A stretch of DNA of 64,000 nucleotides from Pseudoalteromonas flavipulchra NCIMB 2033 = ATCC BAA-314 (GTDB lineage: Bacteria > Pseudomonadota > Gammaproteobacteria > Enterobacterales > Alteromonadaceae), in assembly GCA_000814665.1 (NCBI GenBank), contig JWIH01000016.1, positions 186,001 through 250,000 on the forward strand. The letters are read 5' to 3'. The notes under the pieces were generated by a model. That model saw only the letters and a list, made by a program, of their open reading frames with translations. It was not told the DNA's origin and ran no database searches. A program made the translations under genes and the position numbers. Of this stretch, positions 36,239 to 45,163 are shown piece after piece (the stretch's first letter is position 1; every line of letters begins with the position of its first letter).

Positions 36239-39200
36239 ATGAGTGATATAGAAAAAGCATCGCAGCGCGGTATTATCGCTTATTTTGCGAATAATACGGT
36301 AGCGGCAAACTTGTTGATGGTCTTCATACTGATAATGGGTTTTATCAGTTATATGACTATCCAAAGGCAAATGTTTCCAAACTTTGAGATCAATTATGTG
36401 ACGGTGTCAGCCGTGTATCCTGGCGCGTCTCCTCAAGAAATTGAAGAGGGGATCTTGATCAAAATTGAAGAAGCATTAAAAGACGTTACAGAAATCAAAA
36501 AAGGGGTTTACCGTGCCGCTAGAGGCAGCGGTAGTGCGCAACTTGAAATCTATAAAGATGAAGACCTAACGGAAGTAGAAGATAAAATTCGCTCGCGCGT
36601 GAATAGTATCGCGACCTTCCCAGCGTCCATGGAGCCTGTGCAGGTCCAGCTTATAGAATTTCGTCAAGACGTGGTGAACATCGCGCTGGCTGGTAATCTA
36701 CCGTTGAATGCACTTAAGCCAATTGCCAAAGAAATCGAGGATGAATTACTAGAAATTTCAACGATTTCACTGGTTGACCGTTCAACCCCTGATTACGAGA
36801 TTGGCATTGAAGTTGATCCAGATGCTCTGCGCCGTTACAACCTAACGATTAGTGATGTAAGTAGCGCAATTAGACGTTACTCAACCAATATTTCAGCAGG
36901 TCAAATCAGAACAGAGTCTGGCATTATTGCAGTGCGTGTTGAAAATCAAATGTACCGTGGTAATGAGTTTAGAAACATTCCTGTTAAGGTCGGTGATAAC
37001 GGCGCTAAAATTTATCTTCAAGATATCGCAGAAATTAAAGATGGCCTGACTGAAGGTGAATATTACTTCCGTTTGAATGGTGAAAATGCGGTATTCCTGT
37101 CGGTTAAAGCGACCAAAGACCAAAATATGATCCCAATCGCGAAAGCGGTACATAAATATATCGAAGAGAAAAACGCTAAATTACCTGCAGGCTTAAGATT
37201 AGAACCAATCGTTGATATGACGTACTACCTGAACGCTCGACTCGAGATGATGAAGAGCAATATGTTACAGGGGGCGTTACTTGTCGCAATCATGCTGACT
37301 ATTTTCCTACGCTTCAAATTAGCGCTATGGGTAATGATTGGTTTGCCGGTGTGTTTCCTCGGTGCGTTCCTATTTATGCCAGCACTTGGGATCAGTATTA
37401 ATATTGTATCGCTGTTCGCCTTTATCATGGTACTTGGGATCGTGGTGGATGACGCCATCGTCATAGGGGAGTCCGCCTACTCCGAAATTGAACGCAAAGG
37501 TCACAGCGTTAAGAATGTGGTAATTGGCGCTAAGCGTGTTGCAACGCCAGCAACCTTCGGTGTATTGACAACTATTGCTGTGTTTGCACCTATGTTGTTC
37601 TCATCTGGTCCTGAAAGTGCATTCTTTAAGTCAATCTCGGGCGTTATTATTCTGTGCTTGGTGTTCAGCTTGATTGAATCCAAATGGATTTTACCAGCGC
37701 ACATTGCTCACACTAAGATTAAACCACTACGTCCAAACAGTCGTCGTGCTGCATTTAACAAGAAGTTCTTCGCATTTGTAAACGGACCATACAGACGCTT
37801 TATTCAGCGCTGTGTTGACTGGCGCTGGACTGTATTATTAACTTTTGTGGCGATGCTGGTATTTAGCTTTAGCTTAGTGACTTCGAATTTAGTGCGCTTT
37901 ATTCCGTTCCCTAAGGTGCCTGAAGATTATCCAAAGATCGAAATTACCATGAACGACAACGTATCAGACGAGCAGACCATTACAGCGATGCAGTCTATTG
38001 AGTTAATGGTACGCAATGTCGATAAAGAGATTGCTCAAGAGTTCGGTCAAGGCATGATTAAGGATGTATATTCTTGGAACCAAAGCCGCACTAAGGGCTC
38101 GGTGTTATCGACATTAGTTGATGAAGAGCAAAGACCATTTACGGCTTTTGAACTTGCACGTCGTTGGCGCGAGGCAATGCCAGAGATCACCGCAGTGAAA
38201 TCAATCATTGTGTATGACAGTGTTGGCGATCAAAGTGGTGGTGAGGGTGAATTTGGTTATCGCTTGCTAGGTTCTGATATCGAGACCCTCAATGCGGCGG
38301 GCAGACAGCTTATTTCTATGTTGCAGCAGCAACCCGGGTTATTTGATATCAGCTCGAGTATTGACCCTGCAAGTAAAGAAATGCAGATCGCGCTTAAGCC
38401 AGTGGCTTATGAGCTTGGCTTGCAACTTGCTGATGTTGCGATTCAGGTTGGTAATAGTTTTTACGGTGGCGAAGCACAGCGTGTTATTCGTGATGGCGAA
38501 GAGATCAAAGTGATGGTGCGTTATCCTGAACTAGATCGTAAAGCTTTGGCTTCACTTAAGCGTACTATCATCACAACGCCAAAAGGCAAAGAAGTGATGC
38601 TAGGCGATGTCGTAGAGTTTACCGAGAAGCCGGGTATCAATTATATTCGTCGTGAAGATGGCTTTAGAACGGTATATGTATACGGTAGCATCGATGAAGA
38701 GCTGATTGAGCCAGATGCCGTGGTTAAGAATATCGAAGAAAATATCTTACCAGAGCTACTAAAACAGTTCCCAGGCGTAAAAACTAAGCTAGGTGGCAGT
38801 GTGGAAGAGCGCCAAGCACAAACCAGTGAGCAGATCTTATTCTTTGCCGCAGGTATGTTGATGGTTTATATCCTATTGGCTGTGCCGCTGAAGAGCTATG
38901 CGCAACCGCTTATCGTGATGTCGGTTATTCCGTTTAGCTTAGTTGGCGCGCTATGGGGTCACTTAGTGTTTGGCTTAGATATGAGTACTATGTCTATGTT
39001 TGGACTAGTAGCCGCCGCTGGGGTTGTGATCAACGATTCCTTGGTAATGACGGACTATATCAACCAAGCACGTGCCGAGGGTGTTAAGCTTAAAGAGGCG
39101 GTTATTGAAGCGGGTTGTGCACGCTTCAGGGCAATCACGCTAACCTCTATCACGACGTTTGCCGGTGTCATGCCAATCATCTTTGAAACGAGTCTACAAG

Positions 39201-39391
39201 CAAGGTTTGTTATTCCGATGGCGGTATCACTTGGCTTTGCAGTGCTATTCGCAACGCTTATCACGCTGGTGTTAGTGCCGGCCTTATACATCATCTTAAC
39301 GGATGTGCAGGGTGCGGGTTCACGCTTAAAAGCGAAGATCAGACGCAAGCCTAAATCTGACGATAACCAACTAGAGAAAGCAGAAGCTTAG
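36239..39391 (+). CDS. RND-family efflux pump (inner-membrane permease)
   Basis: This 1050-residue proton-driven pump has the RND layout: helix 1 at about residues 20-40, then a large periplasmic porter domain, and six helices around 340-510 including GIVVDDAIVIGE, which carries the proton-relay DD pair. The second half repeats it with a helix near 545, a porter/docking domain, and a C-terminal helix block (GVVINDSLVMTDYIN). It belongs to the broad AcrB/HAE1-like group. The particular substrate cannot be inferred. AAGGAGC precedes the ATG. Confidence 0.93.
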   Translation: MSDIEKASQRGIIAYFANNTVAANLLMVFILIMGFISYMTIQRQMFPNFEINYVTVSAVYPGASPQEIEEGILIKIEEALKDVTEIKKGVYRAARGSGSAQLEIYKDEDLTEVEDKIRSRVNSIATFPASMEPVQVQLIEFRQDVVNIALAGNLPLNALKPIAKEIEDELLEISTISLVDRSTPDYEIGIEVDPDALRRYNLTISDVSSAIRRYSTNISAGQIRTESGIIAVRVENQMYRGNEFRNIPVKVGDNGAKIYLQDIAEIKDGLTEGEYYFRLNGENAVFLSVKATKDQNMIPIAKAVHKYIEEKNAKLPAGLRLEPIVDMTYYLNARLEMMKSNMLQGALLVAIMLTIFLRFKLALWVMIGLPVCFLGAFLFMPALGISINIVSLFAFIMVLGIVVDDAIVIGESAYSEIERKGHSVKNVVIGAKRVATPATFGVLTTIAVFAPMLFSSGPESAFFKSISGVIILCLVFSLIESKWILPAHIAHTKIKPLRPNSRRAAFNKKFFAFVNGPYRRFIQRCVDWRWTVLLTFVAMLVFSFSLVTSNLVRFIPFPKVPEDYPKIEITMNDNVSDEQTITAMQSIELMVRNVDKEIAQEFGQGMIKDVYSWNQSRTKGSVLSTLVDEEQRPFTAFELARRWREAMPEITAVKSIIVYDSVGDQSGGEGEFGYRLLGSDIETLNAAGRQLISMLQQQPGLFDISSSIDPASKEMQIALKPVAYELGLQLADVAIQVGNSFYGGEAQRVIRDGEEIKVMVRYPELDRKALASLKRTIITTPKGKEVMLGDVVEFTEKPGINYIRREDGFRTVYVYGSIDEELIEPDAVVKNIEENILPELLKQFPGVKTKLGGSVEERQAQTSEQILFFAAGMLMVYILLAVPLKSYAQPLIVMSVIPFSLVGALWGHLVFGLDMSTMSMFGLVAAAGVVINDSLVMTDYINQARAEGVKLKEAVIEAGCARFRAITLTSITTFAGVMPIIFETSLQARFVIPMAVSLGFAVLFATLITLVLVPALYIILTDVQGAGSRLKAKIRRKPKSDDNQLEKAEA

Positions 39392-39417
39392 AAACTCTCG
39401 TTTACACTCAATAATAT

Positions 39418-39447
39418 AAAGGCCGCGCAGTGATGCTCGGCCTTTTT
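39418..39447 (+). terminator. Intrinsic terminator after the RND pump
   Basis: AAAGGCCG and CGGCCTTT form an 8-bp stem around a 12-base loop, followed by more Ts. It lies 26 bases after the stop codon. Confidence 0.8.
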
Positions 39448-39521
39448 CTTTGCGCGCTGGTATGGCTCTTGAATCATGATACACTGGCGAAAAATAACGA
39501 ATTTAGGATGACCACTTGGTG

Positions 39522-41579
39522 ATGGAAAAAACTCAACCGCTAGCCAAAAAGCAGCCGAAATCCTTACTGCACCATAATCATGAGCGTATCGACAACTACT
39601 ACTGGATGCGTGATGACGAGCGTAAAAATGCTGATGTGTTGGCACACCTCAAAGCAGAGAATGATTACTGTGAAGCGCAAATGGCGCCTCATCAAGCGCT
39701 GCAAACCCAGCTGTTTGAAGAAATGAAAGGTCGTATCGTAAAAGACGATAGCTCAGTGCCCGCCAAAGATGGCAACTATTGGTATGTGAGTGAAGTGAGT
39801 GGTGATGAGGAGTATGCTAAGTATTATCGCGCATCACAAGAAGATTTGTCGGATAAAAAACTGCTGTTAGACATTAATCATTTAGCCGCTGGCAACGAGT
39901 TTTATGACATCGGTGATATTACTGTAAGCCCAGACGAGCAACTGCTTGCCTATAGTGAAGATACCGACGGGCGTCGAATTTATACCATCAAGTTTCTTGA
40001 TTTAAACACCAATACATTACTGCAAGATGTGCTGCATAACACGGAAGGTCAGGTAATTTGGGCAAACGACAATAAAACCGTATTTTATGTCAAAAAAGAC
40101 GAGCAAACGTTGCTCGGCTTCCAAGTGTATCGTCATGTGTTGGGAACGCCACAAAGTGATGATATTTTGGTGTTTGAAGAGCAAGATCGCCAATTTTATA
40201 TGGGATTGGGTAAAAGTCGTGACGAAAGCGCTATTTATATCTATCTTGCTGCGACGGAAACGAGCGATCAGTTAATACTGGATGCAAACGATCCTTGCGG
40301 TGAGTTTAGCACCCTTATTCCAAGAGAAATTGGCCATGAATATGGTCTTGAAAAAATGGGAGAGTTCTTTTACATCCTGAGTAATAAGAATGCTAAAAAC
40401 TTCCGTTTAATGCGTGCAACAGCAGCAACCGTTGGTGATGTCGAGCAATGGGAAGAGTTGGTTGCCCATCGCGACCATATACTATTAGAAGGCTTGGAGC
40501 TGTTCAATAGTCACTTTGTGCTGACTGAGCGTGAACAAGGGCAGATCCGTTTTGTTGTCCACGATTATCAAGGGCAGAGCTATCACCTTGGATTTGATGA
40601 TGCTTGTTATTTTGCCACGGTTGGAAATAACCCTGAGCCAAGTTCAAGTAATATTCGTATCCACTATTCGAGCATGACAACTCCAAGCTCAGTATACGAT
40701 TGTGACTTAACCACAGGTAAGAAAACGCTTAAAAAGCAGCAGCAAGTGTTAGGTGATTTTAAACCAGAATATTATCACTCTGAACGTTTGCACATAACCG
40801 CCAGAGATGGCGTTAAAGTCCCTGTATCTTTGGTCTATCGCAAAGATAAGTTTAATCAAGACGGTAGCAATCCACTATTGCAGTATGGCTATGGCTCTTA
40901 TGGTATTACTATCGACCCTAACTTCTCTAGTCAAATTCTAAGCTTGTTAGATAGAGGATTTGTATACGCGATTGCGCATATTCGAGGTTCTGAGATGCTT
41001 GGTCGTGAATGGTATGAGCAAGGCAAAAAAGCGCATAAGCAAAATACCTTCAACGACTTTATTGATGTTACCAAGGCCTTGGTTGAGCAGGGCTACGGCC
41101 ATAAAGACAAAGTGTTTGCATCAGGCGGAAGTGCAGGCGGCCTGTTAATGGGTGCAATTGCAAACCAAGCTCCAGAGCTGTATTTAGGGTTAGGCTTCCA
41201 TGTGCCTTTCTTGGATGTGTTAACTACCATGTTGGATGAGTCAATCCCATTGACCACCAATGAGTATGATGAATGGGGTAATCCGAATAATGAAGCGGAC
41301 TACCAGAATATTTTAGCGTATTCACCGTATGACAATATTGAAGCCAAAGCCTACCCAAATATTCTAGTCACCACAGGTCTGCACGACTCGCAAGTGCAGT
41401 ATTGGGAGCCAATGAAGTGGGTTGCTAAGCTTAGAGAATATAAAACGGATGATAACGTACTGGTCTTTAAAACCGACTTGGAAGCGGGTCACGGTGGTGC
41501 CTCAGGCCGATTTAAAAGCTTACATGAAAGAGCGCTAGAAATGGCATTCTTTATCAGCTTATTGAATGGTAGGTCGTAG
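39522..41579 (+). CDS. ptrB: Oligopeptidase B (S9A prolyl oligopeptidase family)
   Basis: This 685-residue cytosolic serine peptidase cuts short peptides after basic residues. The N-terminal two-thirds form the propeller, and the C-terminal alpha/beta hydrolase domain has the nucleophile motif ASGGSAGGLLMG (about residue 537) and the terminal His motif EAGHGGASGRFK. The segment PLTTNEYDEWGNPN is typical of oligopeptidase B. Three possible starts occur in a row (TTG 39516, GTG 39519, ATG 39522). The AGGA site at 39505 favours the first by spacing, but ATG is the usual choice. The last two residues (RS) and the stop lie within the first unit of a downstream repeat array. Confidence 0.9.
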   Translation: MEKTQPLAKKQPKSLLHHNHERIDNYYWMRDDERKNADVLAHLKAENDYCEAQMAPHQALQTQLFEEMKGRIVKDDSSVPAKDGNYWYVSEVSGDEEYAKYYRASQEDLSDKKLLLDINHLAAGNEFYDIGDITVSPDEQLLAYSEDTDGRRIYTIKFLDLNTNTLLQDVLHNTEGQVIWANDNKTVFYVKKDEQTLLGFQVYRHVLGTPQSDDILVFEEQDRQFYMGLGKSRDESAIYIYLAATETSDQLILDANDPCGEFSTLIPREIGHEYGLEKMGEFFYILSNKNAKNFRLMRATAATVGDVEQWEELVAHRDHILLEGLELFNSHFVLTEREQGQIRFVVHDYQGQSYHLGFDDACYFATVGNNPEPSSSNIRIHYSSMTTPSSVYDCDLTTGKKTLKKQQQVLGDFKPEYYHSERLHITARDGVKVPVSLVYRKDKFNQDGSNPLLQYGYGSYGITIDPNFSSQILSLLDRGFVYAIAHIRGSEMLGREWYEQGKKAHKQNTFNDFIDVTKALVEQGYGHKDKVFASGGSAGGLLMGAIANQAPELYLGLGFHVPFLDVLTTMLDESIPLTTNEYDEWGNPNNEADYQNILAYSPYDNIEAKAYPNILVTTGLHDSQVQYWEPMKWVAKLREYKTDDNVLVFKTDLEAGHGGASGRFKSLHERALEMAFFISLLNGRS

Positions 41580-42072
41580 CTTTAGCTCGACTCGTATACC
41601 CTAGCCTTAGCCCGACAACAGCGAGATAAAAGGATCGCGAGGTGAACTCGTTCCTACAAGAGAAAAGCCTAGGTAGGAGCTGGCTCGCTTGTAGGTCGTA
41701 GCTTTAGCTCGACTTGTACATCTTGGCGTTAGCTCGACAAAAAAGAGATAAAAGCTCGCGAGGTGAACTCGCTCCTGCCAGAGAAGAACCAAGGTAGGAG
41801 CTGCCTCTGCTTGTAGGACGTAGCTTTAGCTCGACAACAACAGAATAAAAGCTCGCTAGGTGAACTCGCTCCTACCAGAGGAAAACCTTGGTAGGAGCTG
41901 GCTCGCTTGTAGGTCGTAGCTTTAGCTCGACTCGTACACCCTAGCCTTAGTCCGACAACAGCGAGATAAAAGCTCGAGAGGTGAACTCGCTCCTACCAGA
42001 GGAAAATCTAAGTAGGAGCTGGCTCGCTTGTAGGTCGCAGCTTTAGCTCGACTTGTATACTCTAGCCTTAAT
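41569..42072. repeat. REP-like tandem repeat array between ptrB and dps
   Basis: Five copies start with GTAGGTCGTAGCTTTAGCTC or a near variant at 41569, 41691, 41813, 41909 and 42030. The spacings are 122, 122, 96 and 121 bp. The third copy lacks about 26 bp, and the fifth stops after 43 bp, next to the dps stop. Each full copy has a hairpin formed by CTCCTACCA and TGGTAGGAG, or variants, separated by 8-14 bases. The array fills the whole gap between the convergent genes. It looks like a bacterial REP/BIME-type element and may protect mRNA ends or bind gyrase, but that is inferred. Confidence 0.8.
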
Positions 42073-42073
42073 C

Positions 42074-42547
42074 TTAGTTTAAATACGCTTTAAGCATCCA
42101 CACCAGCTTTTCTTGCTCTTTGATGTAGTCGCTCATTAGCGCTGCTGTCCCTTCATCTTCGGCTTCGCCCGCTTGCGCTAAAATTTCACGCTGCATAGAA
42201 ATAAGCGTTGTATAGCCATCAAGCAAGGTTTCTAGTGCTTGTGTGCCATTGCTGATCCCTTTTGCTTCTTGAATTTTACTGGTTTCTAAATAATCAGAAA
42301 ACGCATGCAATGGATTGCCTTCAATCGTCAAAATACGCTCTGCGATTTCGTCTACCTTCTCAAGTAATAGCGTATAAATTTCTTCAAATTTTAGGTGTAG
42401 TTCAAAAAACTCACGACCTTTGATGTTCCAGTGAAAACCACGGGCATTCATATATTGAATTTGGTAGCTACTTAGTAGCGTATTAAGTGACGTTACTAGT
42501 GCTTGGCTCTTAGCTTTGTCTAAACCGATAGAATTAATGTTTGTCAT
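42074..42547 (-). CDS. dps: Dps-family ferritin-like protein
   Basis: This 157-residue cytosolic protein forms 12-subunit shells that store iron and shield DNA from peroxide. The ferroxidase ligand pattern is visible in GFHWNIKGREFFELHLKFEEIY and DEIAERI. AAGGAGC precedes the ATG. The stop codon abuts the repeat array. No OxyR or Fur site was evident in its upstream region, though that region is A/T rich and shared with a divergent gene. Confidence 0.9.
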   Translation of the reverse strand: MTNINSIGLDKAKSQALVTSLNTLLSSYQIQYMNARGFHWNIKGREFFELHLKFEEIYTLLLEKVDEIAERILTIEGNPLHAFSDYLETSKIQEAKGISNGTQALETLLDGYTTLISMQREILAQAGEAEDEGTAALMSDYIKEQEKLVWMLKAYLN

Positions 42548-42950
42548 GCGATGCTCCTTGTTGATTCACAGTCAGTATGGCGCAACCTTAGGTGATTGCC
42601 CAATGATTAAAATCAAAGTGTTTAATCGGAAAAATCAATTAATAAAATAAAAACATATCAAATATTAATACAATATGACGTTGGGATGAGCGTGGTAAAA
42701 AACAAGATGAAACCCCAAAAAGCGCTCAAAAATAACAAAGTGACATGAATACTTGGCGGGAATAAAGCTTGCCAACTTTTCCCAAAATCTTACCAGAGCG
42801 CGTGGTTTTTGATCTAAGACAAGTGTTTAATCTCGTTCGTATTTTGGCGGTTTTAAACTTGATTTAGGTCAAAATATCGCCGCATCATAAGCGCATAATC
42901 ATTTCATCAAGACACAAAAAACGCGGTGTCTACTACTTGAGGAAATGAGT
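42548..42950. other. Divergent regulatory region between dps and a small membrane protein
   Basis: This 400-base gap holds promoters for both flanking genes. The part near 42640-42680 is A/T rich. The right-hand side contains an FNR-type box with a matching -10. No small coding frame with a ribosome-binding site was found in the rest. Confidence 0.5.
42859..42899 (+). promoter_or_regulatory. FNR/CRP-type box at a class II promoter position
   Basis: TTGATTTAGGTCAA at 42859-42872 matches the FNR consensus TTGAT-N4-ATCAA with one mismatch. A CATAAT -10 element lies at 42894-42899. If transcription starts near 42907, the box is centred at about -41.5, the classical class II activation position. 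FNR/EtrA or another CRP-family protein would activate the gene at 42951. Confidence 0.65.
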
Positions 42951-43160
42951 ATGAAAGGCAAAACAAAATCAGAACATAAAATGGAACTCGTCGTCGTTGT
43001 TATCGCTTTAGTGGCTTTTGTTGTTGGGCTCGTAGGTCACTTAGCTGGCGCAAGCATCGCAAACTCAGATACCTTTGGCTATATTGCAGCGCCAGTACCG
43101 TTATTAGTTGGCTTGATCGCAGTGATTGCTTACAAAGTAGCTGCAAGCGCAGAGCACTAA
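42951..43160 (+). CDS. Small membrane protein under an FNR-type promoter
   Basis: This 69-residue protein has a charged N-terminus (MKGKTKSEHKMEL), a helix at about residues 11-32, a Gly/Ala-rich link and a second helix at about 43-63. I recognise no family. Two ATG codons occur in frame. GAGGA at 42939-42943 has a 7-base gap to the ATG at 42951, which is better than that at 42945. The FNR-type box upstream suggests induction in low oxygen. The stop overlaps the convergent esterase gene by four bases. Confidence 0.75.
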   Translation: MKGKTKSEHKMELVVVVIALVAFVVGLVGHLAGASIANSDTFGYIAAPVPLLVGLIAVIAYKVAASAEH

Positions 43161-43798
43161 GGCCTCTCTAACAGCTCGCAGATATAGTCCATTACCGCAC
43201 GGGAATATATTAAGCTGGTATGGCTGAGATGAAATACTTTGTGCTCGGCCATGCCACTGAGCTTGGTTTCTTCTAACAGCACAGTGCCATCCGACTGGCT
43301 ACCTTTTTGTAGCAGTGGCATTAGTCCAATGGGTAAGTCACCGGCAATACTGTAAAGCTTGGCGTCGAAAGGCCAATCTTGATTGTTAGATAATAAAAAC
43401 TCCACACTGTTTTTTAACAGTAGCTCCAGTCCTTTGTCGTGCATATGCTTGGCAATGGCACTGCCTTTATGTGGTGTCCCCAAGGTCACCACTTTTTTTA
43501 CTTGCTTGCTCGCGGCAGAACCTCGTTCTAAATATGCTCTTGCAACTAAGCCTCCCATGGAGTGGCAAACGAGGGCGGCGGGGCGATCGCCAACGAAAGT
43601 ATCAATAGCGGCGCAGATCTCATCAATATCTGGCGTTAACGTGTTATAGCTTAAATTGAGAATACGGTAGCCCGATTTACCTAAGCGAGCGCTAAGCGGC
43701 CGCATCACAAAGCCAGACATATACAAGCCATGCAGCACCACAATACTCTCGATGTTGGCGCTCGCGGTAATATTGAGTGGAATAGGAGAGTGGTTCAT
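43157..43798 (-). CDS. Alpha/beta-hydrolase esterase or lipase-like protein
   Basis: This 213-residue protein has the oxyanion segment VVLHGLYMSG, a nucleophile elbow VCHSMGGLVAR (Ser in the centre), TLGTPHKGS, and a C-terminal HLSHTSLIY that probably carries the catalytic His. It has no signal peptide. The pattern resembles the short PGAP1/lipase-like hydrolases of proteobacteria. The substrate is unknown. AAAGGGG precedes the ATG. Confidence 0.8.
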   Translation of the reverse strand: MNHSPIPLNITASANIESIVVLHGLYMSGFVMRPLSARLGKSGYRILNLSYNTLTPDIDEICAAIDTFVGDRPAALVCHSMGGLVARAYLERGSAASKQVKKVVTLGTPHKGSAIAKHMHDKGLELLLKNSVEFLLSNNQDWPFDAKLYSIAGDLPIGLMPLLQKGSQSDGTVLLEETKLSGMAEHKVFHLSHTSLIYSRAVMDYICELLERP

Positions 43799-43918
43799 GC
43801 CGCCCCTTTAAACTTGAATACTTCTAAGCCTTGCGCGAGTGTACCACCCCCACTTGAATACTTGATGTATAAATCAATTCAAATTGAAAAATTATTATCC
43901 TAGATCCTGTGATCTTGG

Positions 43919-45079
43919 CTAATCAAATTGCCACTCTTGCTTGTAATCGTACCTAAAGCCAATGGAGATGGAGTCCATATCGACTTGGTTGTCGAAGGAC
44001 TTGTTCAAATACTCCAAGTGCACTCTGAGCGGCGGTGTTGGTAGCCACTCAAGTGTAACATTGTAGCCATCGAAGCTTTGATTAAGCGGATCATGACTGC
44101 CGTAACCGTCATCAAAATCAAAATATCCGGTTTTGAGTTTATAGTGTTTTGCGAGTTGATAGGCCAACGAAAGATCAAAGGTGTGGCCTTGTCGAGAATC
44201 AAGAGCGCCCACGCGTTGATAGTCTTTGTCCTGATACGCCATGGCAGCGTAAAAGCGGGAGGTAAATTGATAAGCCAGCGCACCAGACCAAAGTTGGTTT
44301 TCGCCAATATGCTGCTCGTTATCGTATACATCGTTTTGTTGATAAGTAATCGCTGCGTGTAAACCTGCGTTATCGTAACTTAACCCAGTGTTGAATAAAT
44401 CCGTTTGGTTATCGCCCTTGTCACCATTAAATTGGCCTGCGGCGATAAACGTCATTGGCCCCAATTCATAGCGATAAGTAACTAAATTATCAACGAAAAA
44501 AATGCTCTCTGGATCGTAAGCAAATGGGCTGCTGGCGTGATTAAAAATATCAACGTATTCGGCAATAAACAGATACTGTGCAGGCCTTTGTTTTCCAATG
44601 CCAAACCGACCGTACGGTGTACCTAGCGCAGTATAAGCACGGCGTGACTTGCCAAAATTTCCTTCATTGGCGAGGTCGATGCCCCATTCACCATGAAGTT
44701 CGGCCTGCCAGCCCGGCATAAATTCATGAGTCACTTTAATCCCTGCGTGGGATAAGGCGTCACGAACATCCCAGTTACTTGCGTCATCTTGATTGATTAC
44801 GCCAAATGTCGGGCGTATTGTGGCATAGGTTTGGAGCGTGGTTGAGGGCTCGGTAGGTGGTTTGACGGGGTCATTTTGTGGTGTTGATTTTGCCACAGGA
44901 GCTGCGGCCTTTGGTTCGCTATTTTGCGTCATAAACCGAGCTTTAAGCTCAGCTAATTGCCGCTCAAGATTTTCAATGTCGGCCATGGTAACAGGTCGAT
45001 CGGCTGCTAAAGCTACTGAAGAAGTCAGTAAACAGGCTAGGCCAATCAGTGCGGTTGAGTTGCTCAAAGTAAAATTCAT
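43919..45079 (-). CDS. Outer-membrane porin-like protein
   Basis: This 386-residue protein has a signal peptide (residues 1-25, ending in VALAAD). A short coiled coil (MADIENLERQLAELKARF) and a Pro/Ala/Lys linker follow. The remaining 300 residues form beta strands, from TLQTYATIRPTFGVIN to IGFRYDYKQEWQFD. The plan is that of proteobacterial general porins with a coiled-coil N-terminus, like the protein at 12780-14075. The substrate is unknown. Confidence 0.75.
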   Translation of the reverse strand: MNFTLSNSTALIGLACLLTSSVALAADRPVTMADIENLERQLAELKARFMTQNSEPKAAAPVAKSTPQNDPVKPPTEPSTTLQTYATIRPTFGVINQDDASNWDVRDALSHAGIKVTHEFMPGWQAELHGEWGIDLANEGNFGKSRRAYTALGTPYGRFGIGKQRPAQYLFIAEYVDIFNHASSPFAYDPESIFFVDNLVTYRYELGPMTFIAAGQFNGDKGDNQTDLFNTGLSYDNAGLHAAITYQQNDVYDNEQHIGENQLWSGALAYQFTSRFYAAMAYQDKDYQRVGALDSRQGHTFDLSLAYQLAKHYKLKTGYFDFDDGYGSHDPLNQSFDGYNVTLEWLPTPPLRVHLEYLNKSFDNQVDMDSISIGFRYDYKQEWQFD

Positions 45080-45163
45080 GGTTTTTACATCGCTCAGTTG
45101 CCAATAATCGAATTATAGACAACACTTTTGATATTCGAGCACTTTTTATTCAGGCTGTTGAAT

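Noticed and set aside
41569-42072. Repeat array as a CRISPR
   Set aside because: The units are about 96-122 bp long and similar along their whole length, so there are no unique spacers, and there are no cas genes nearby.
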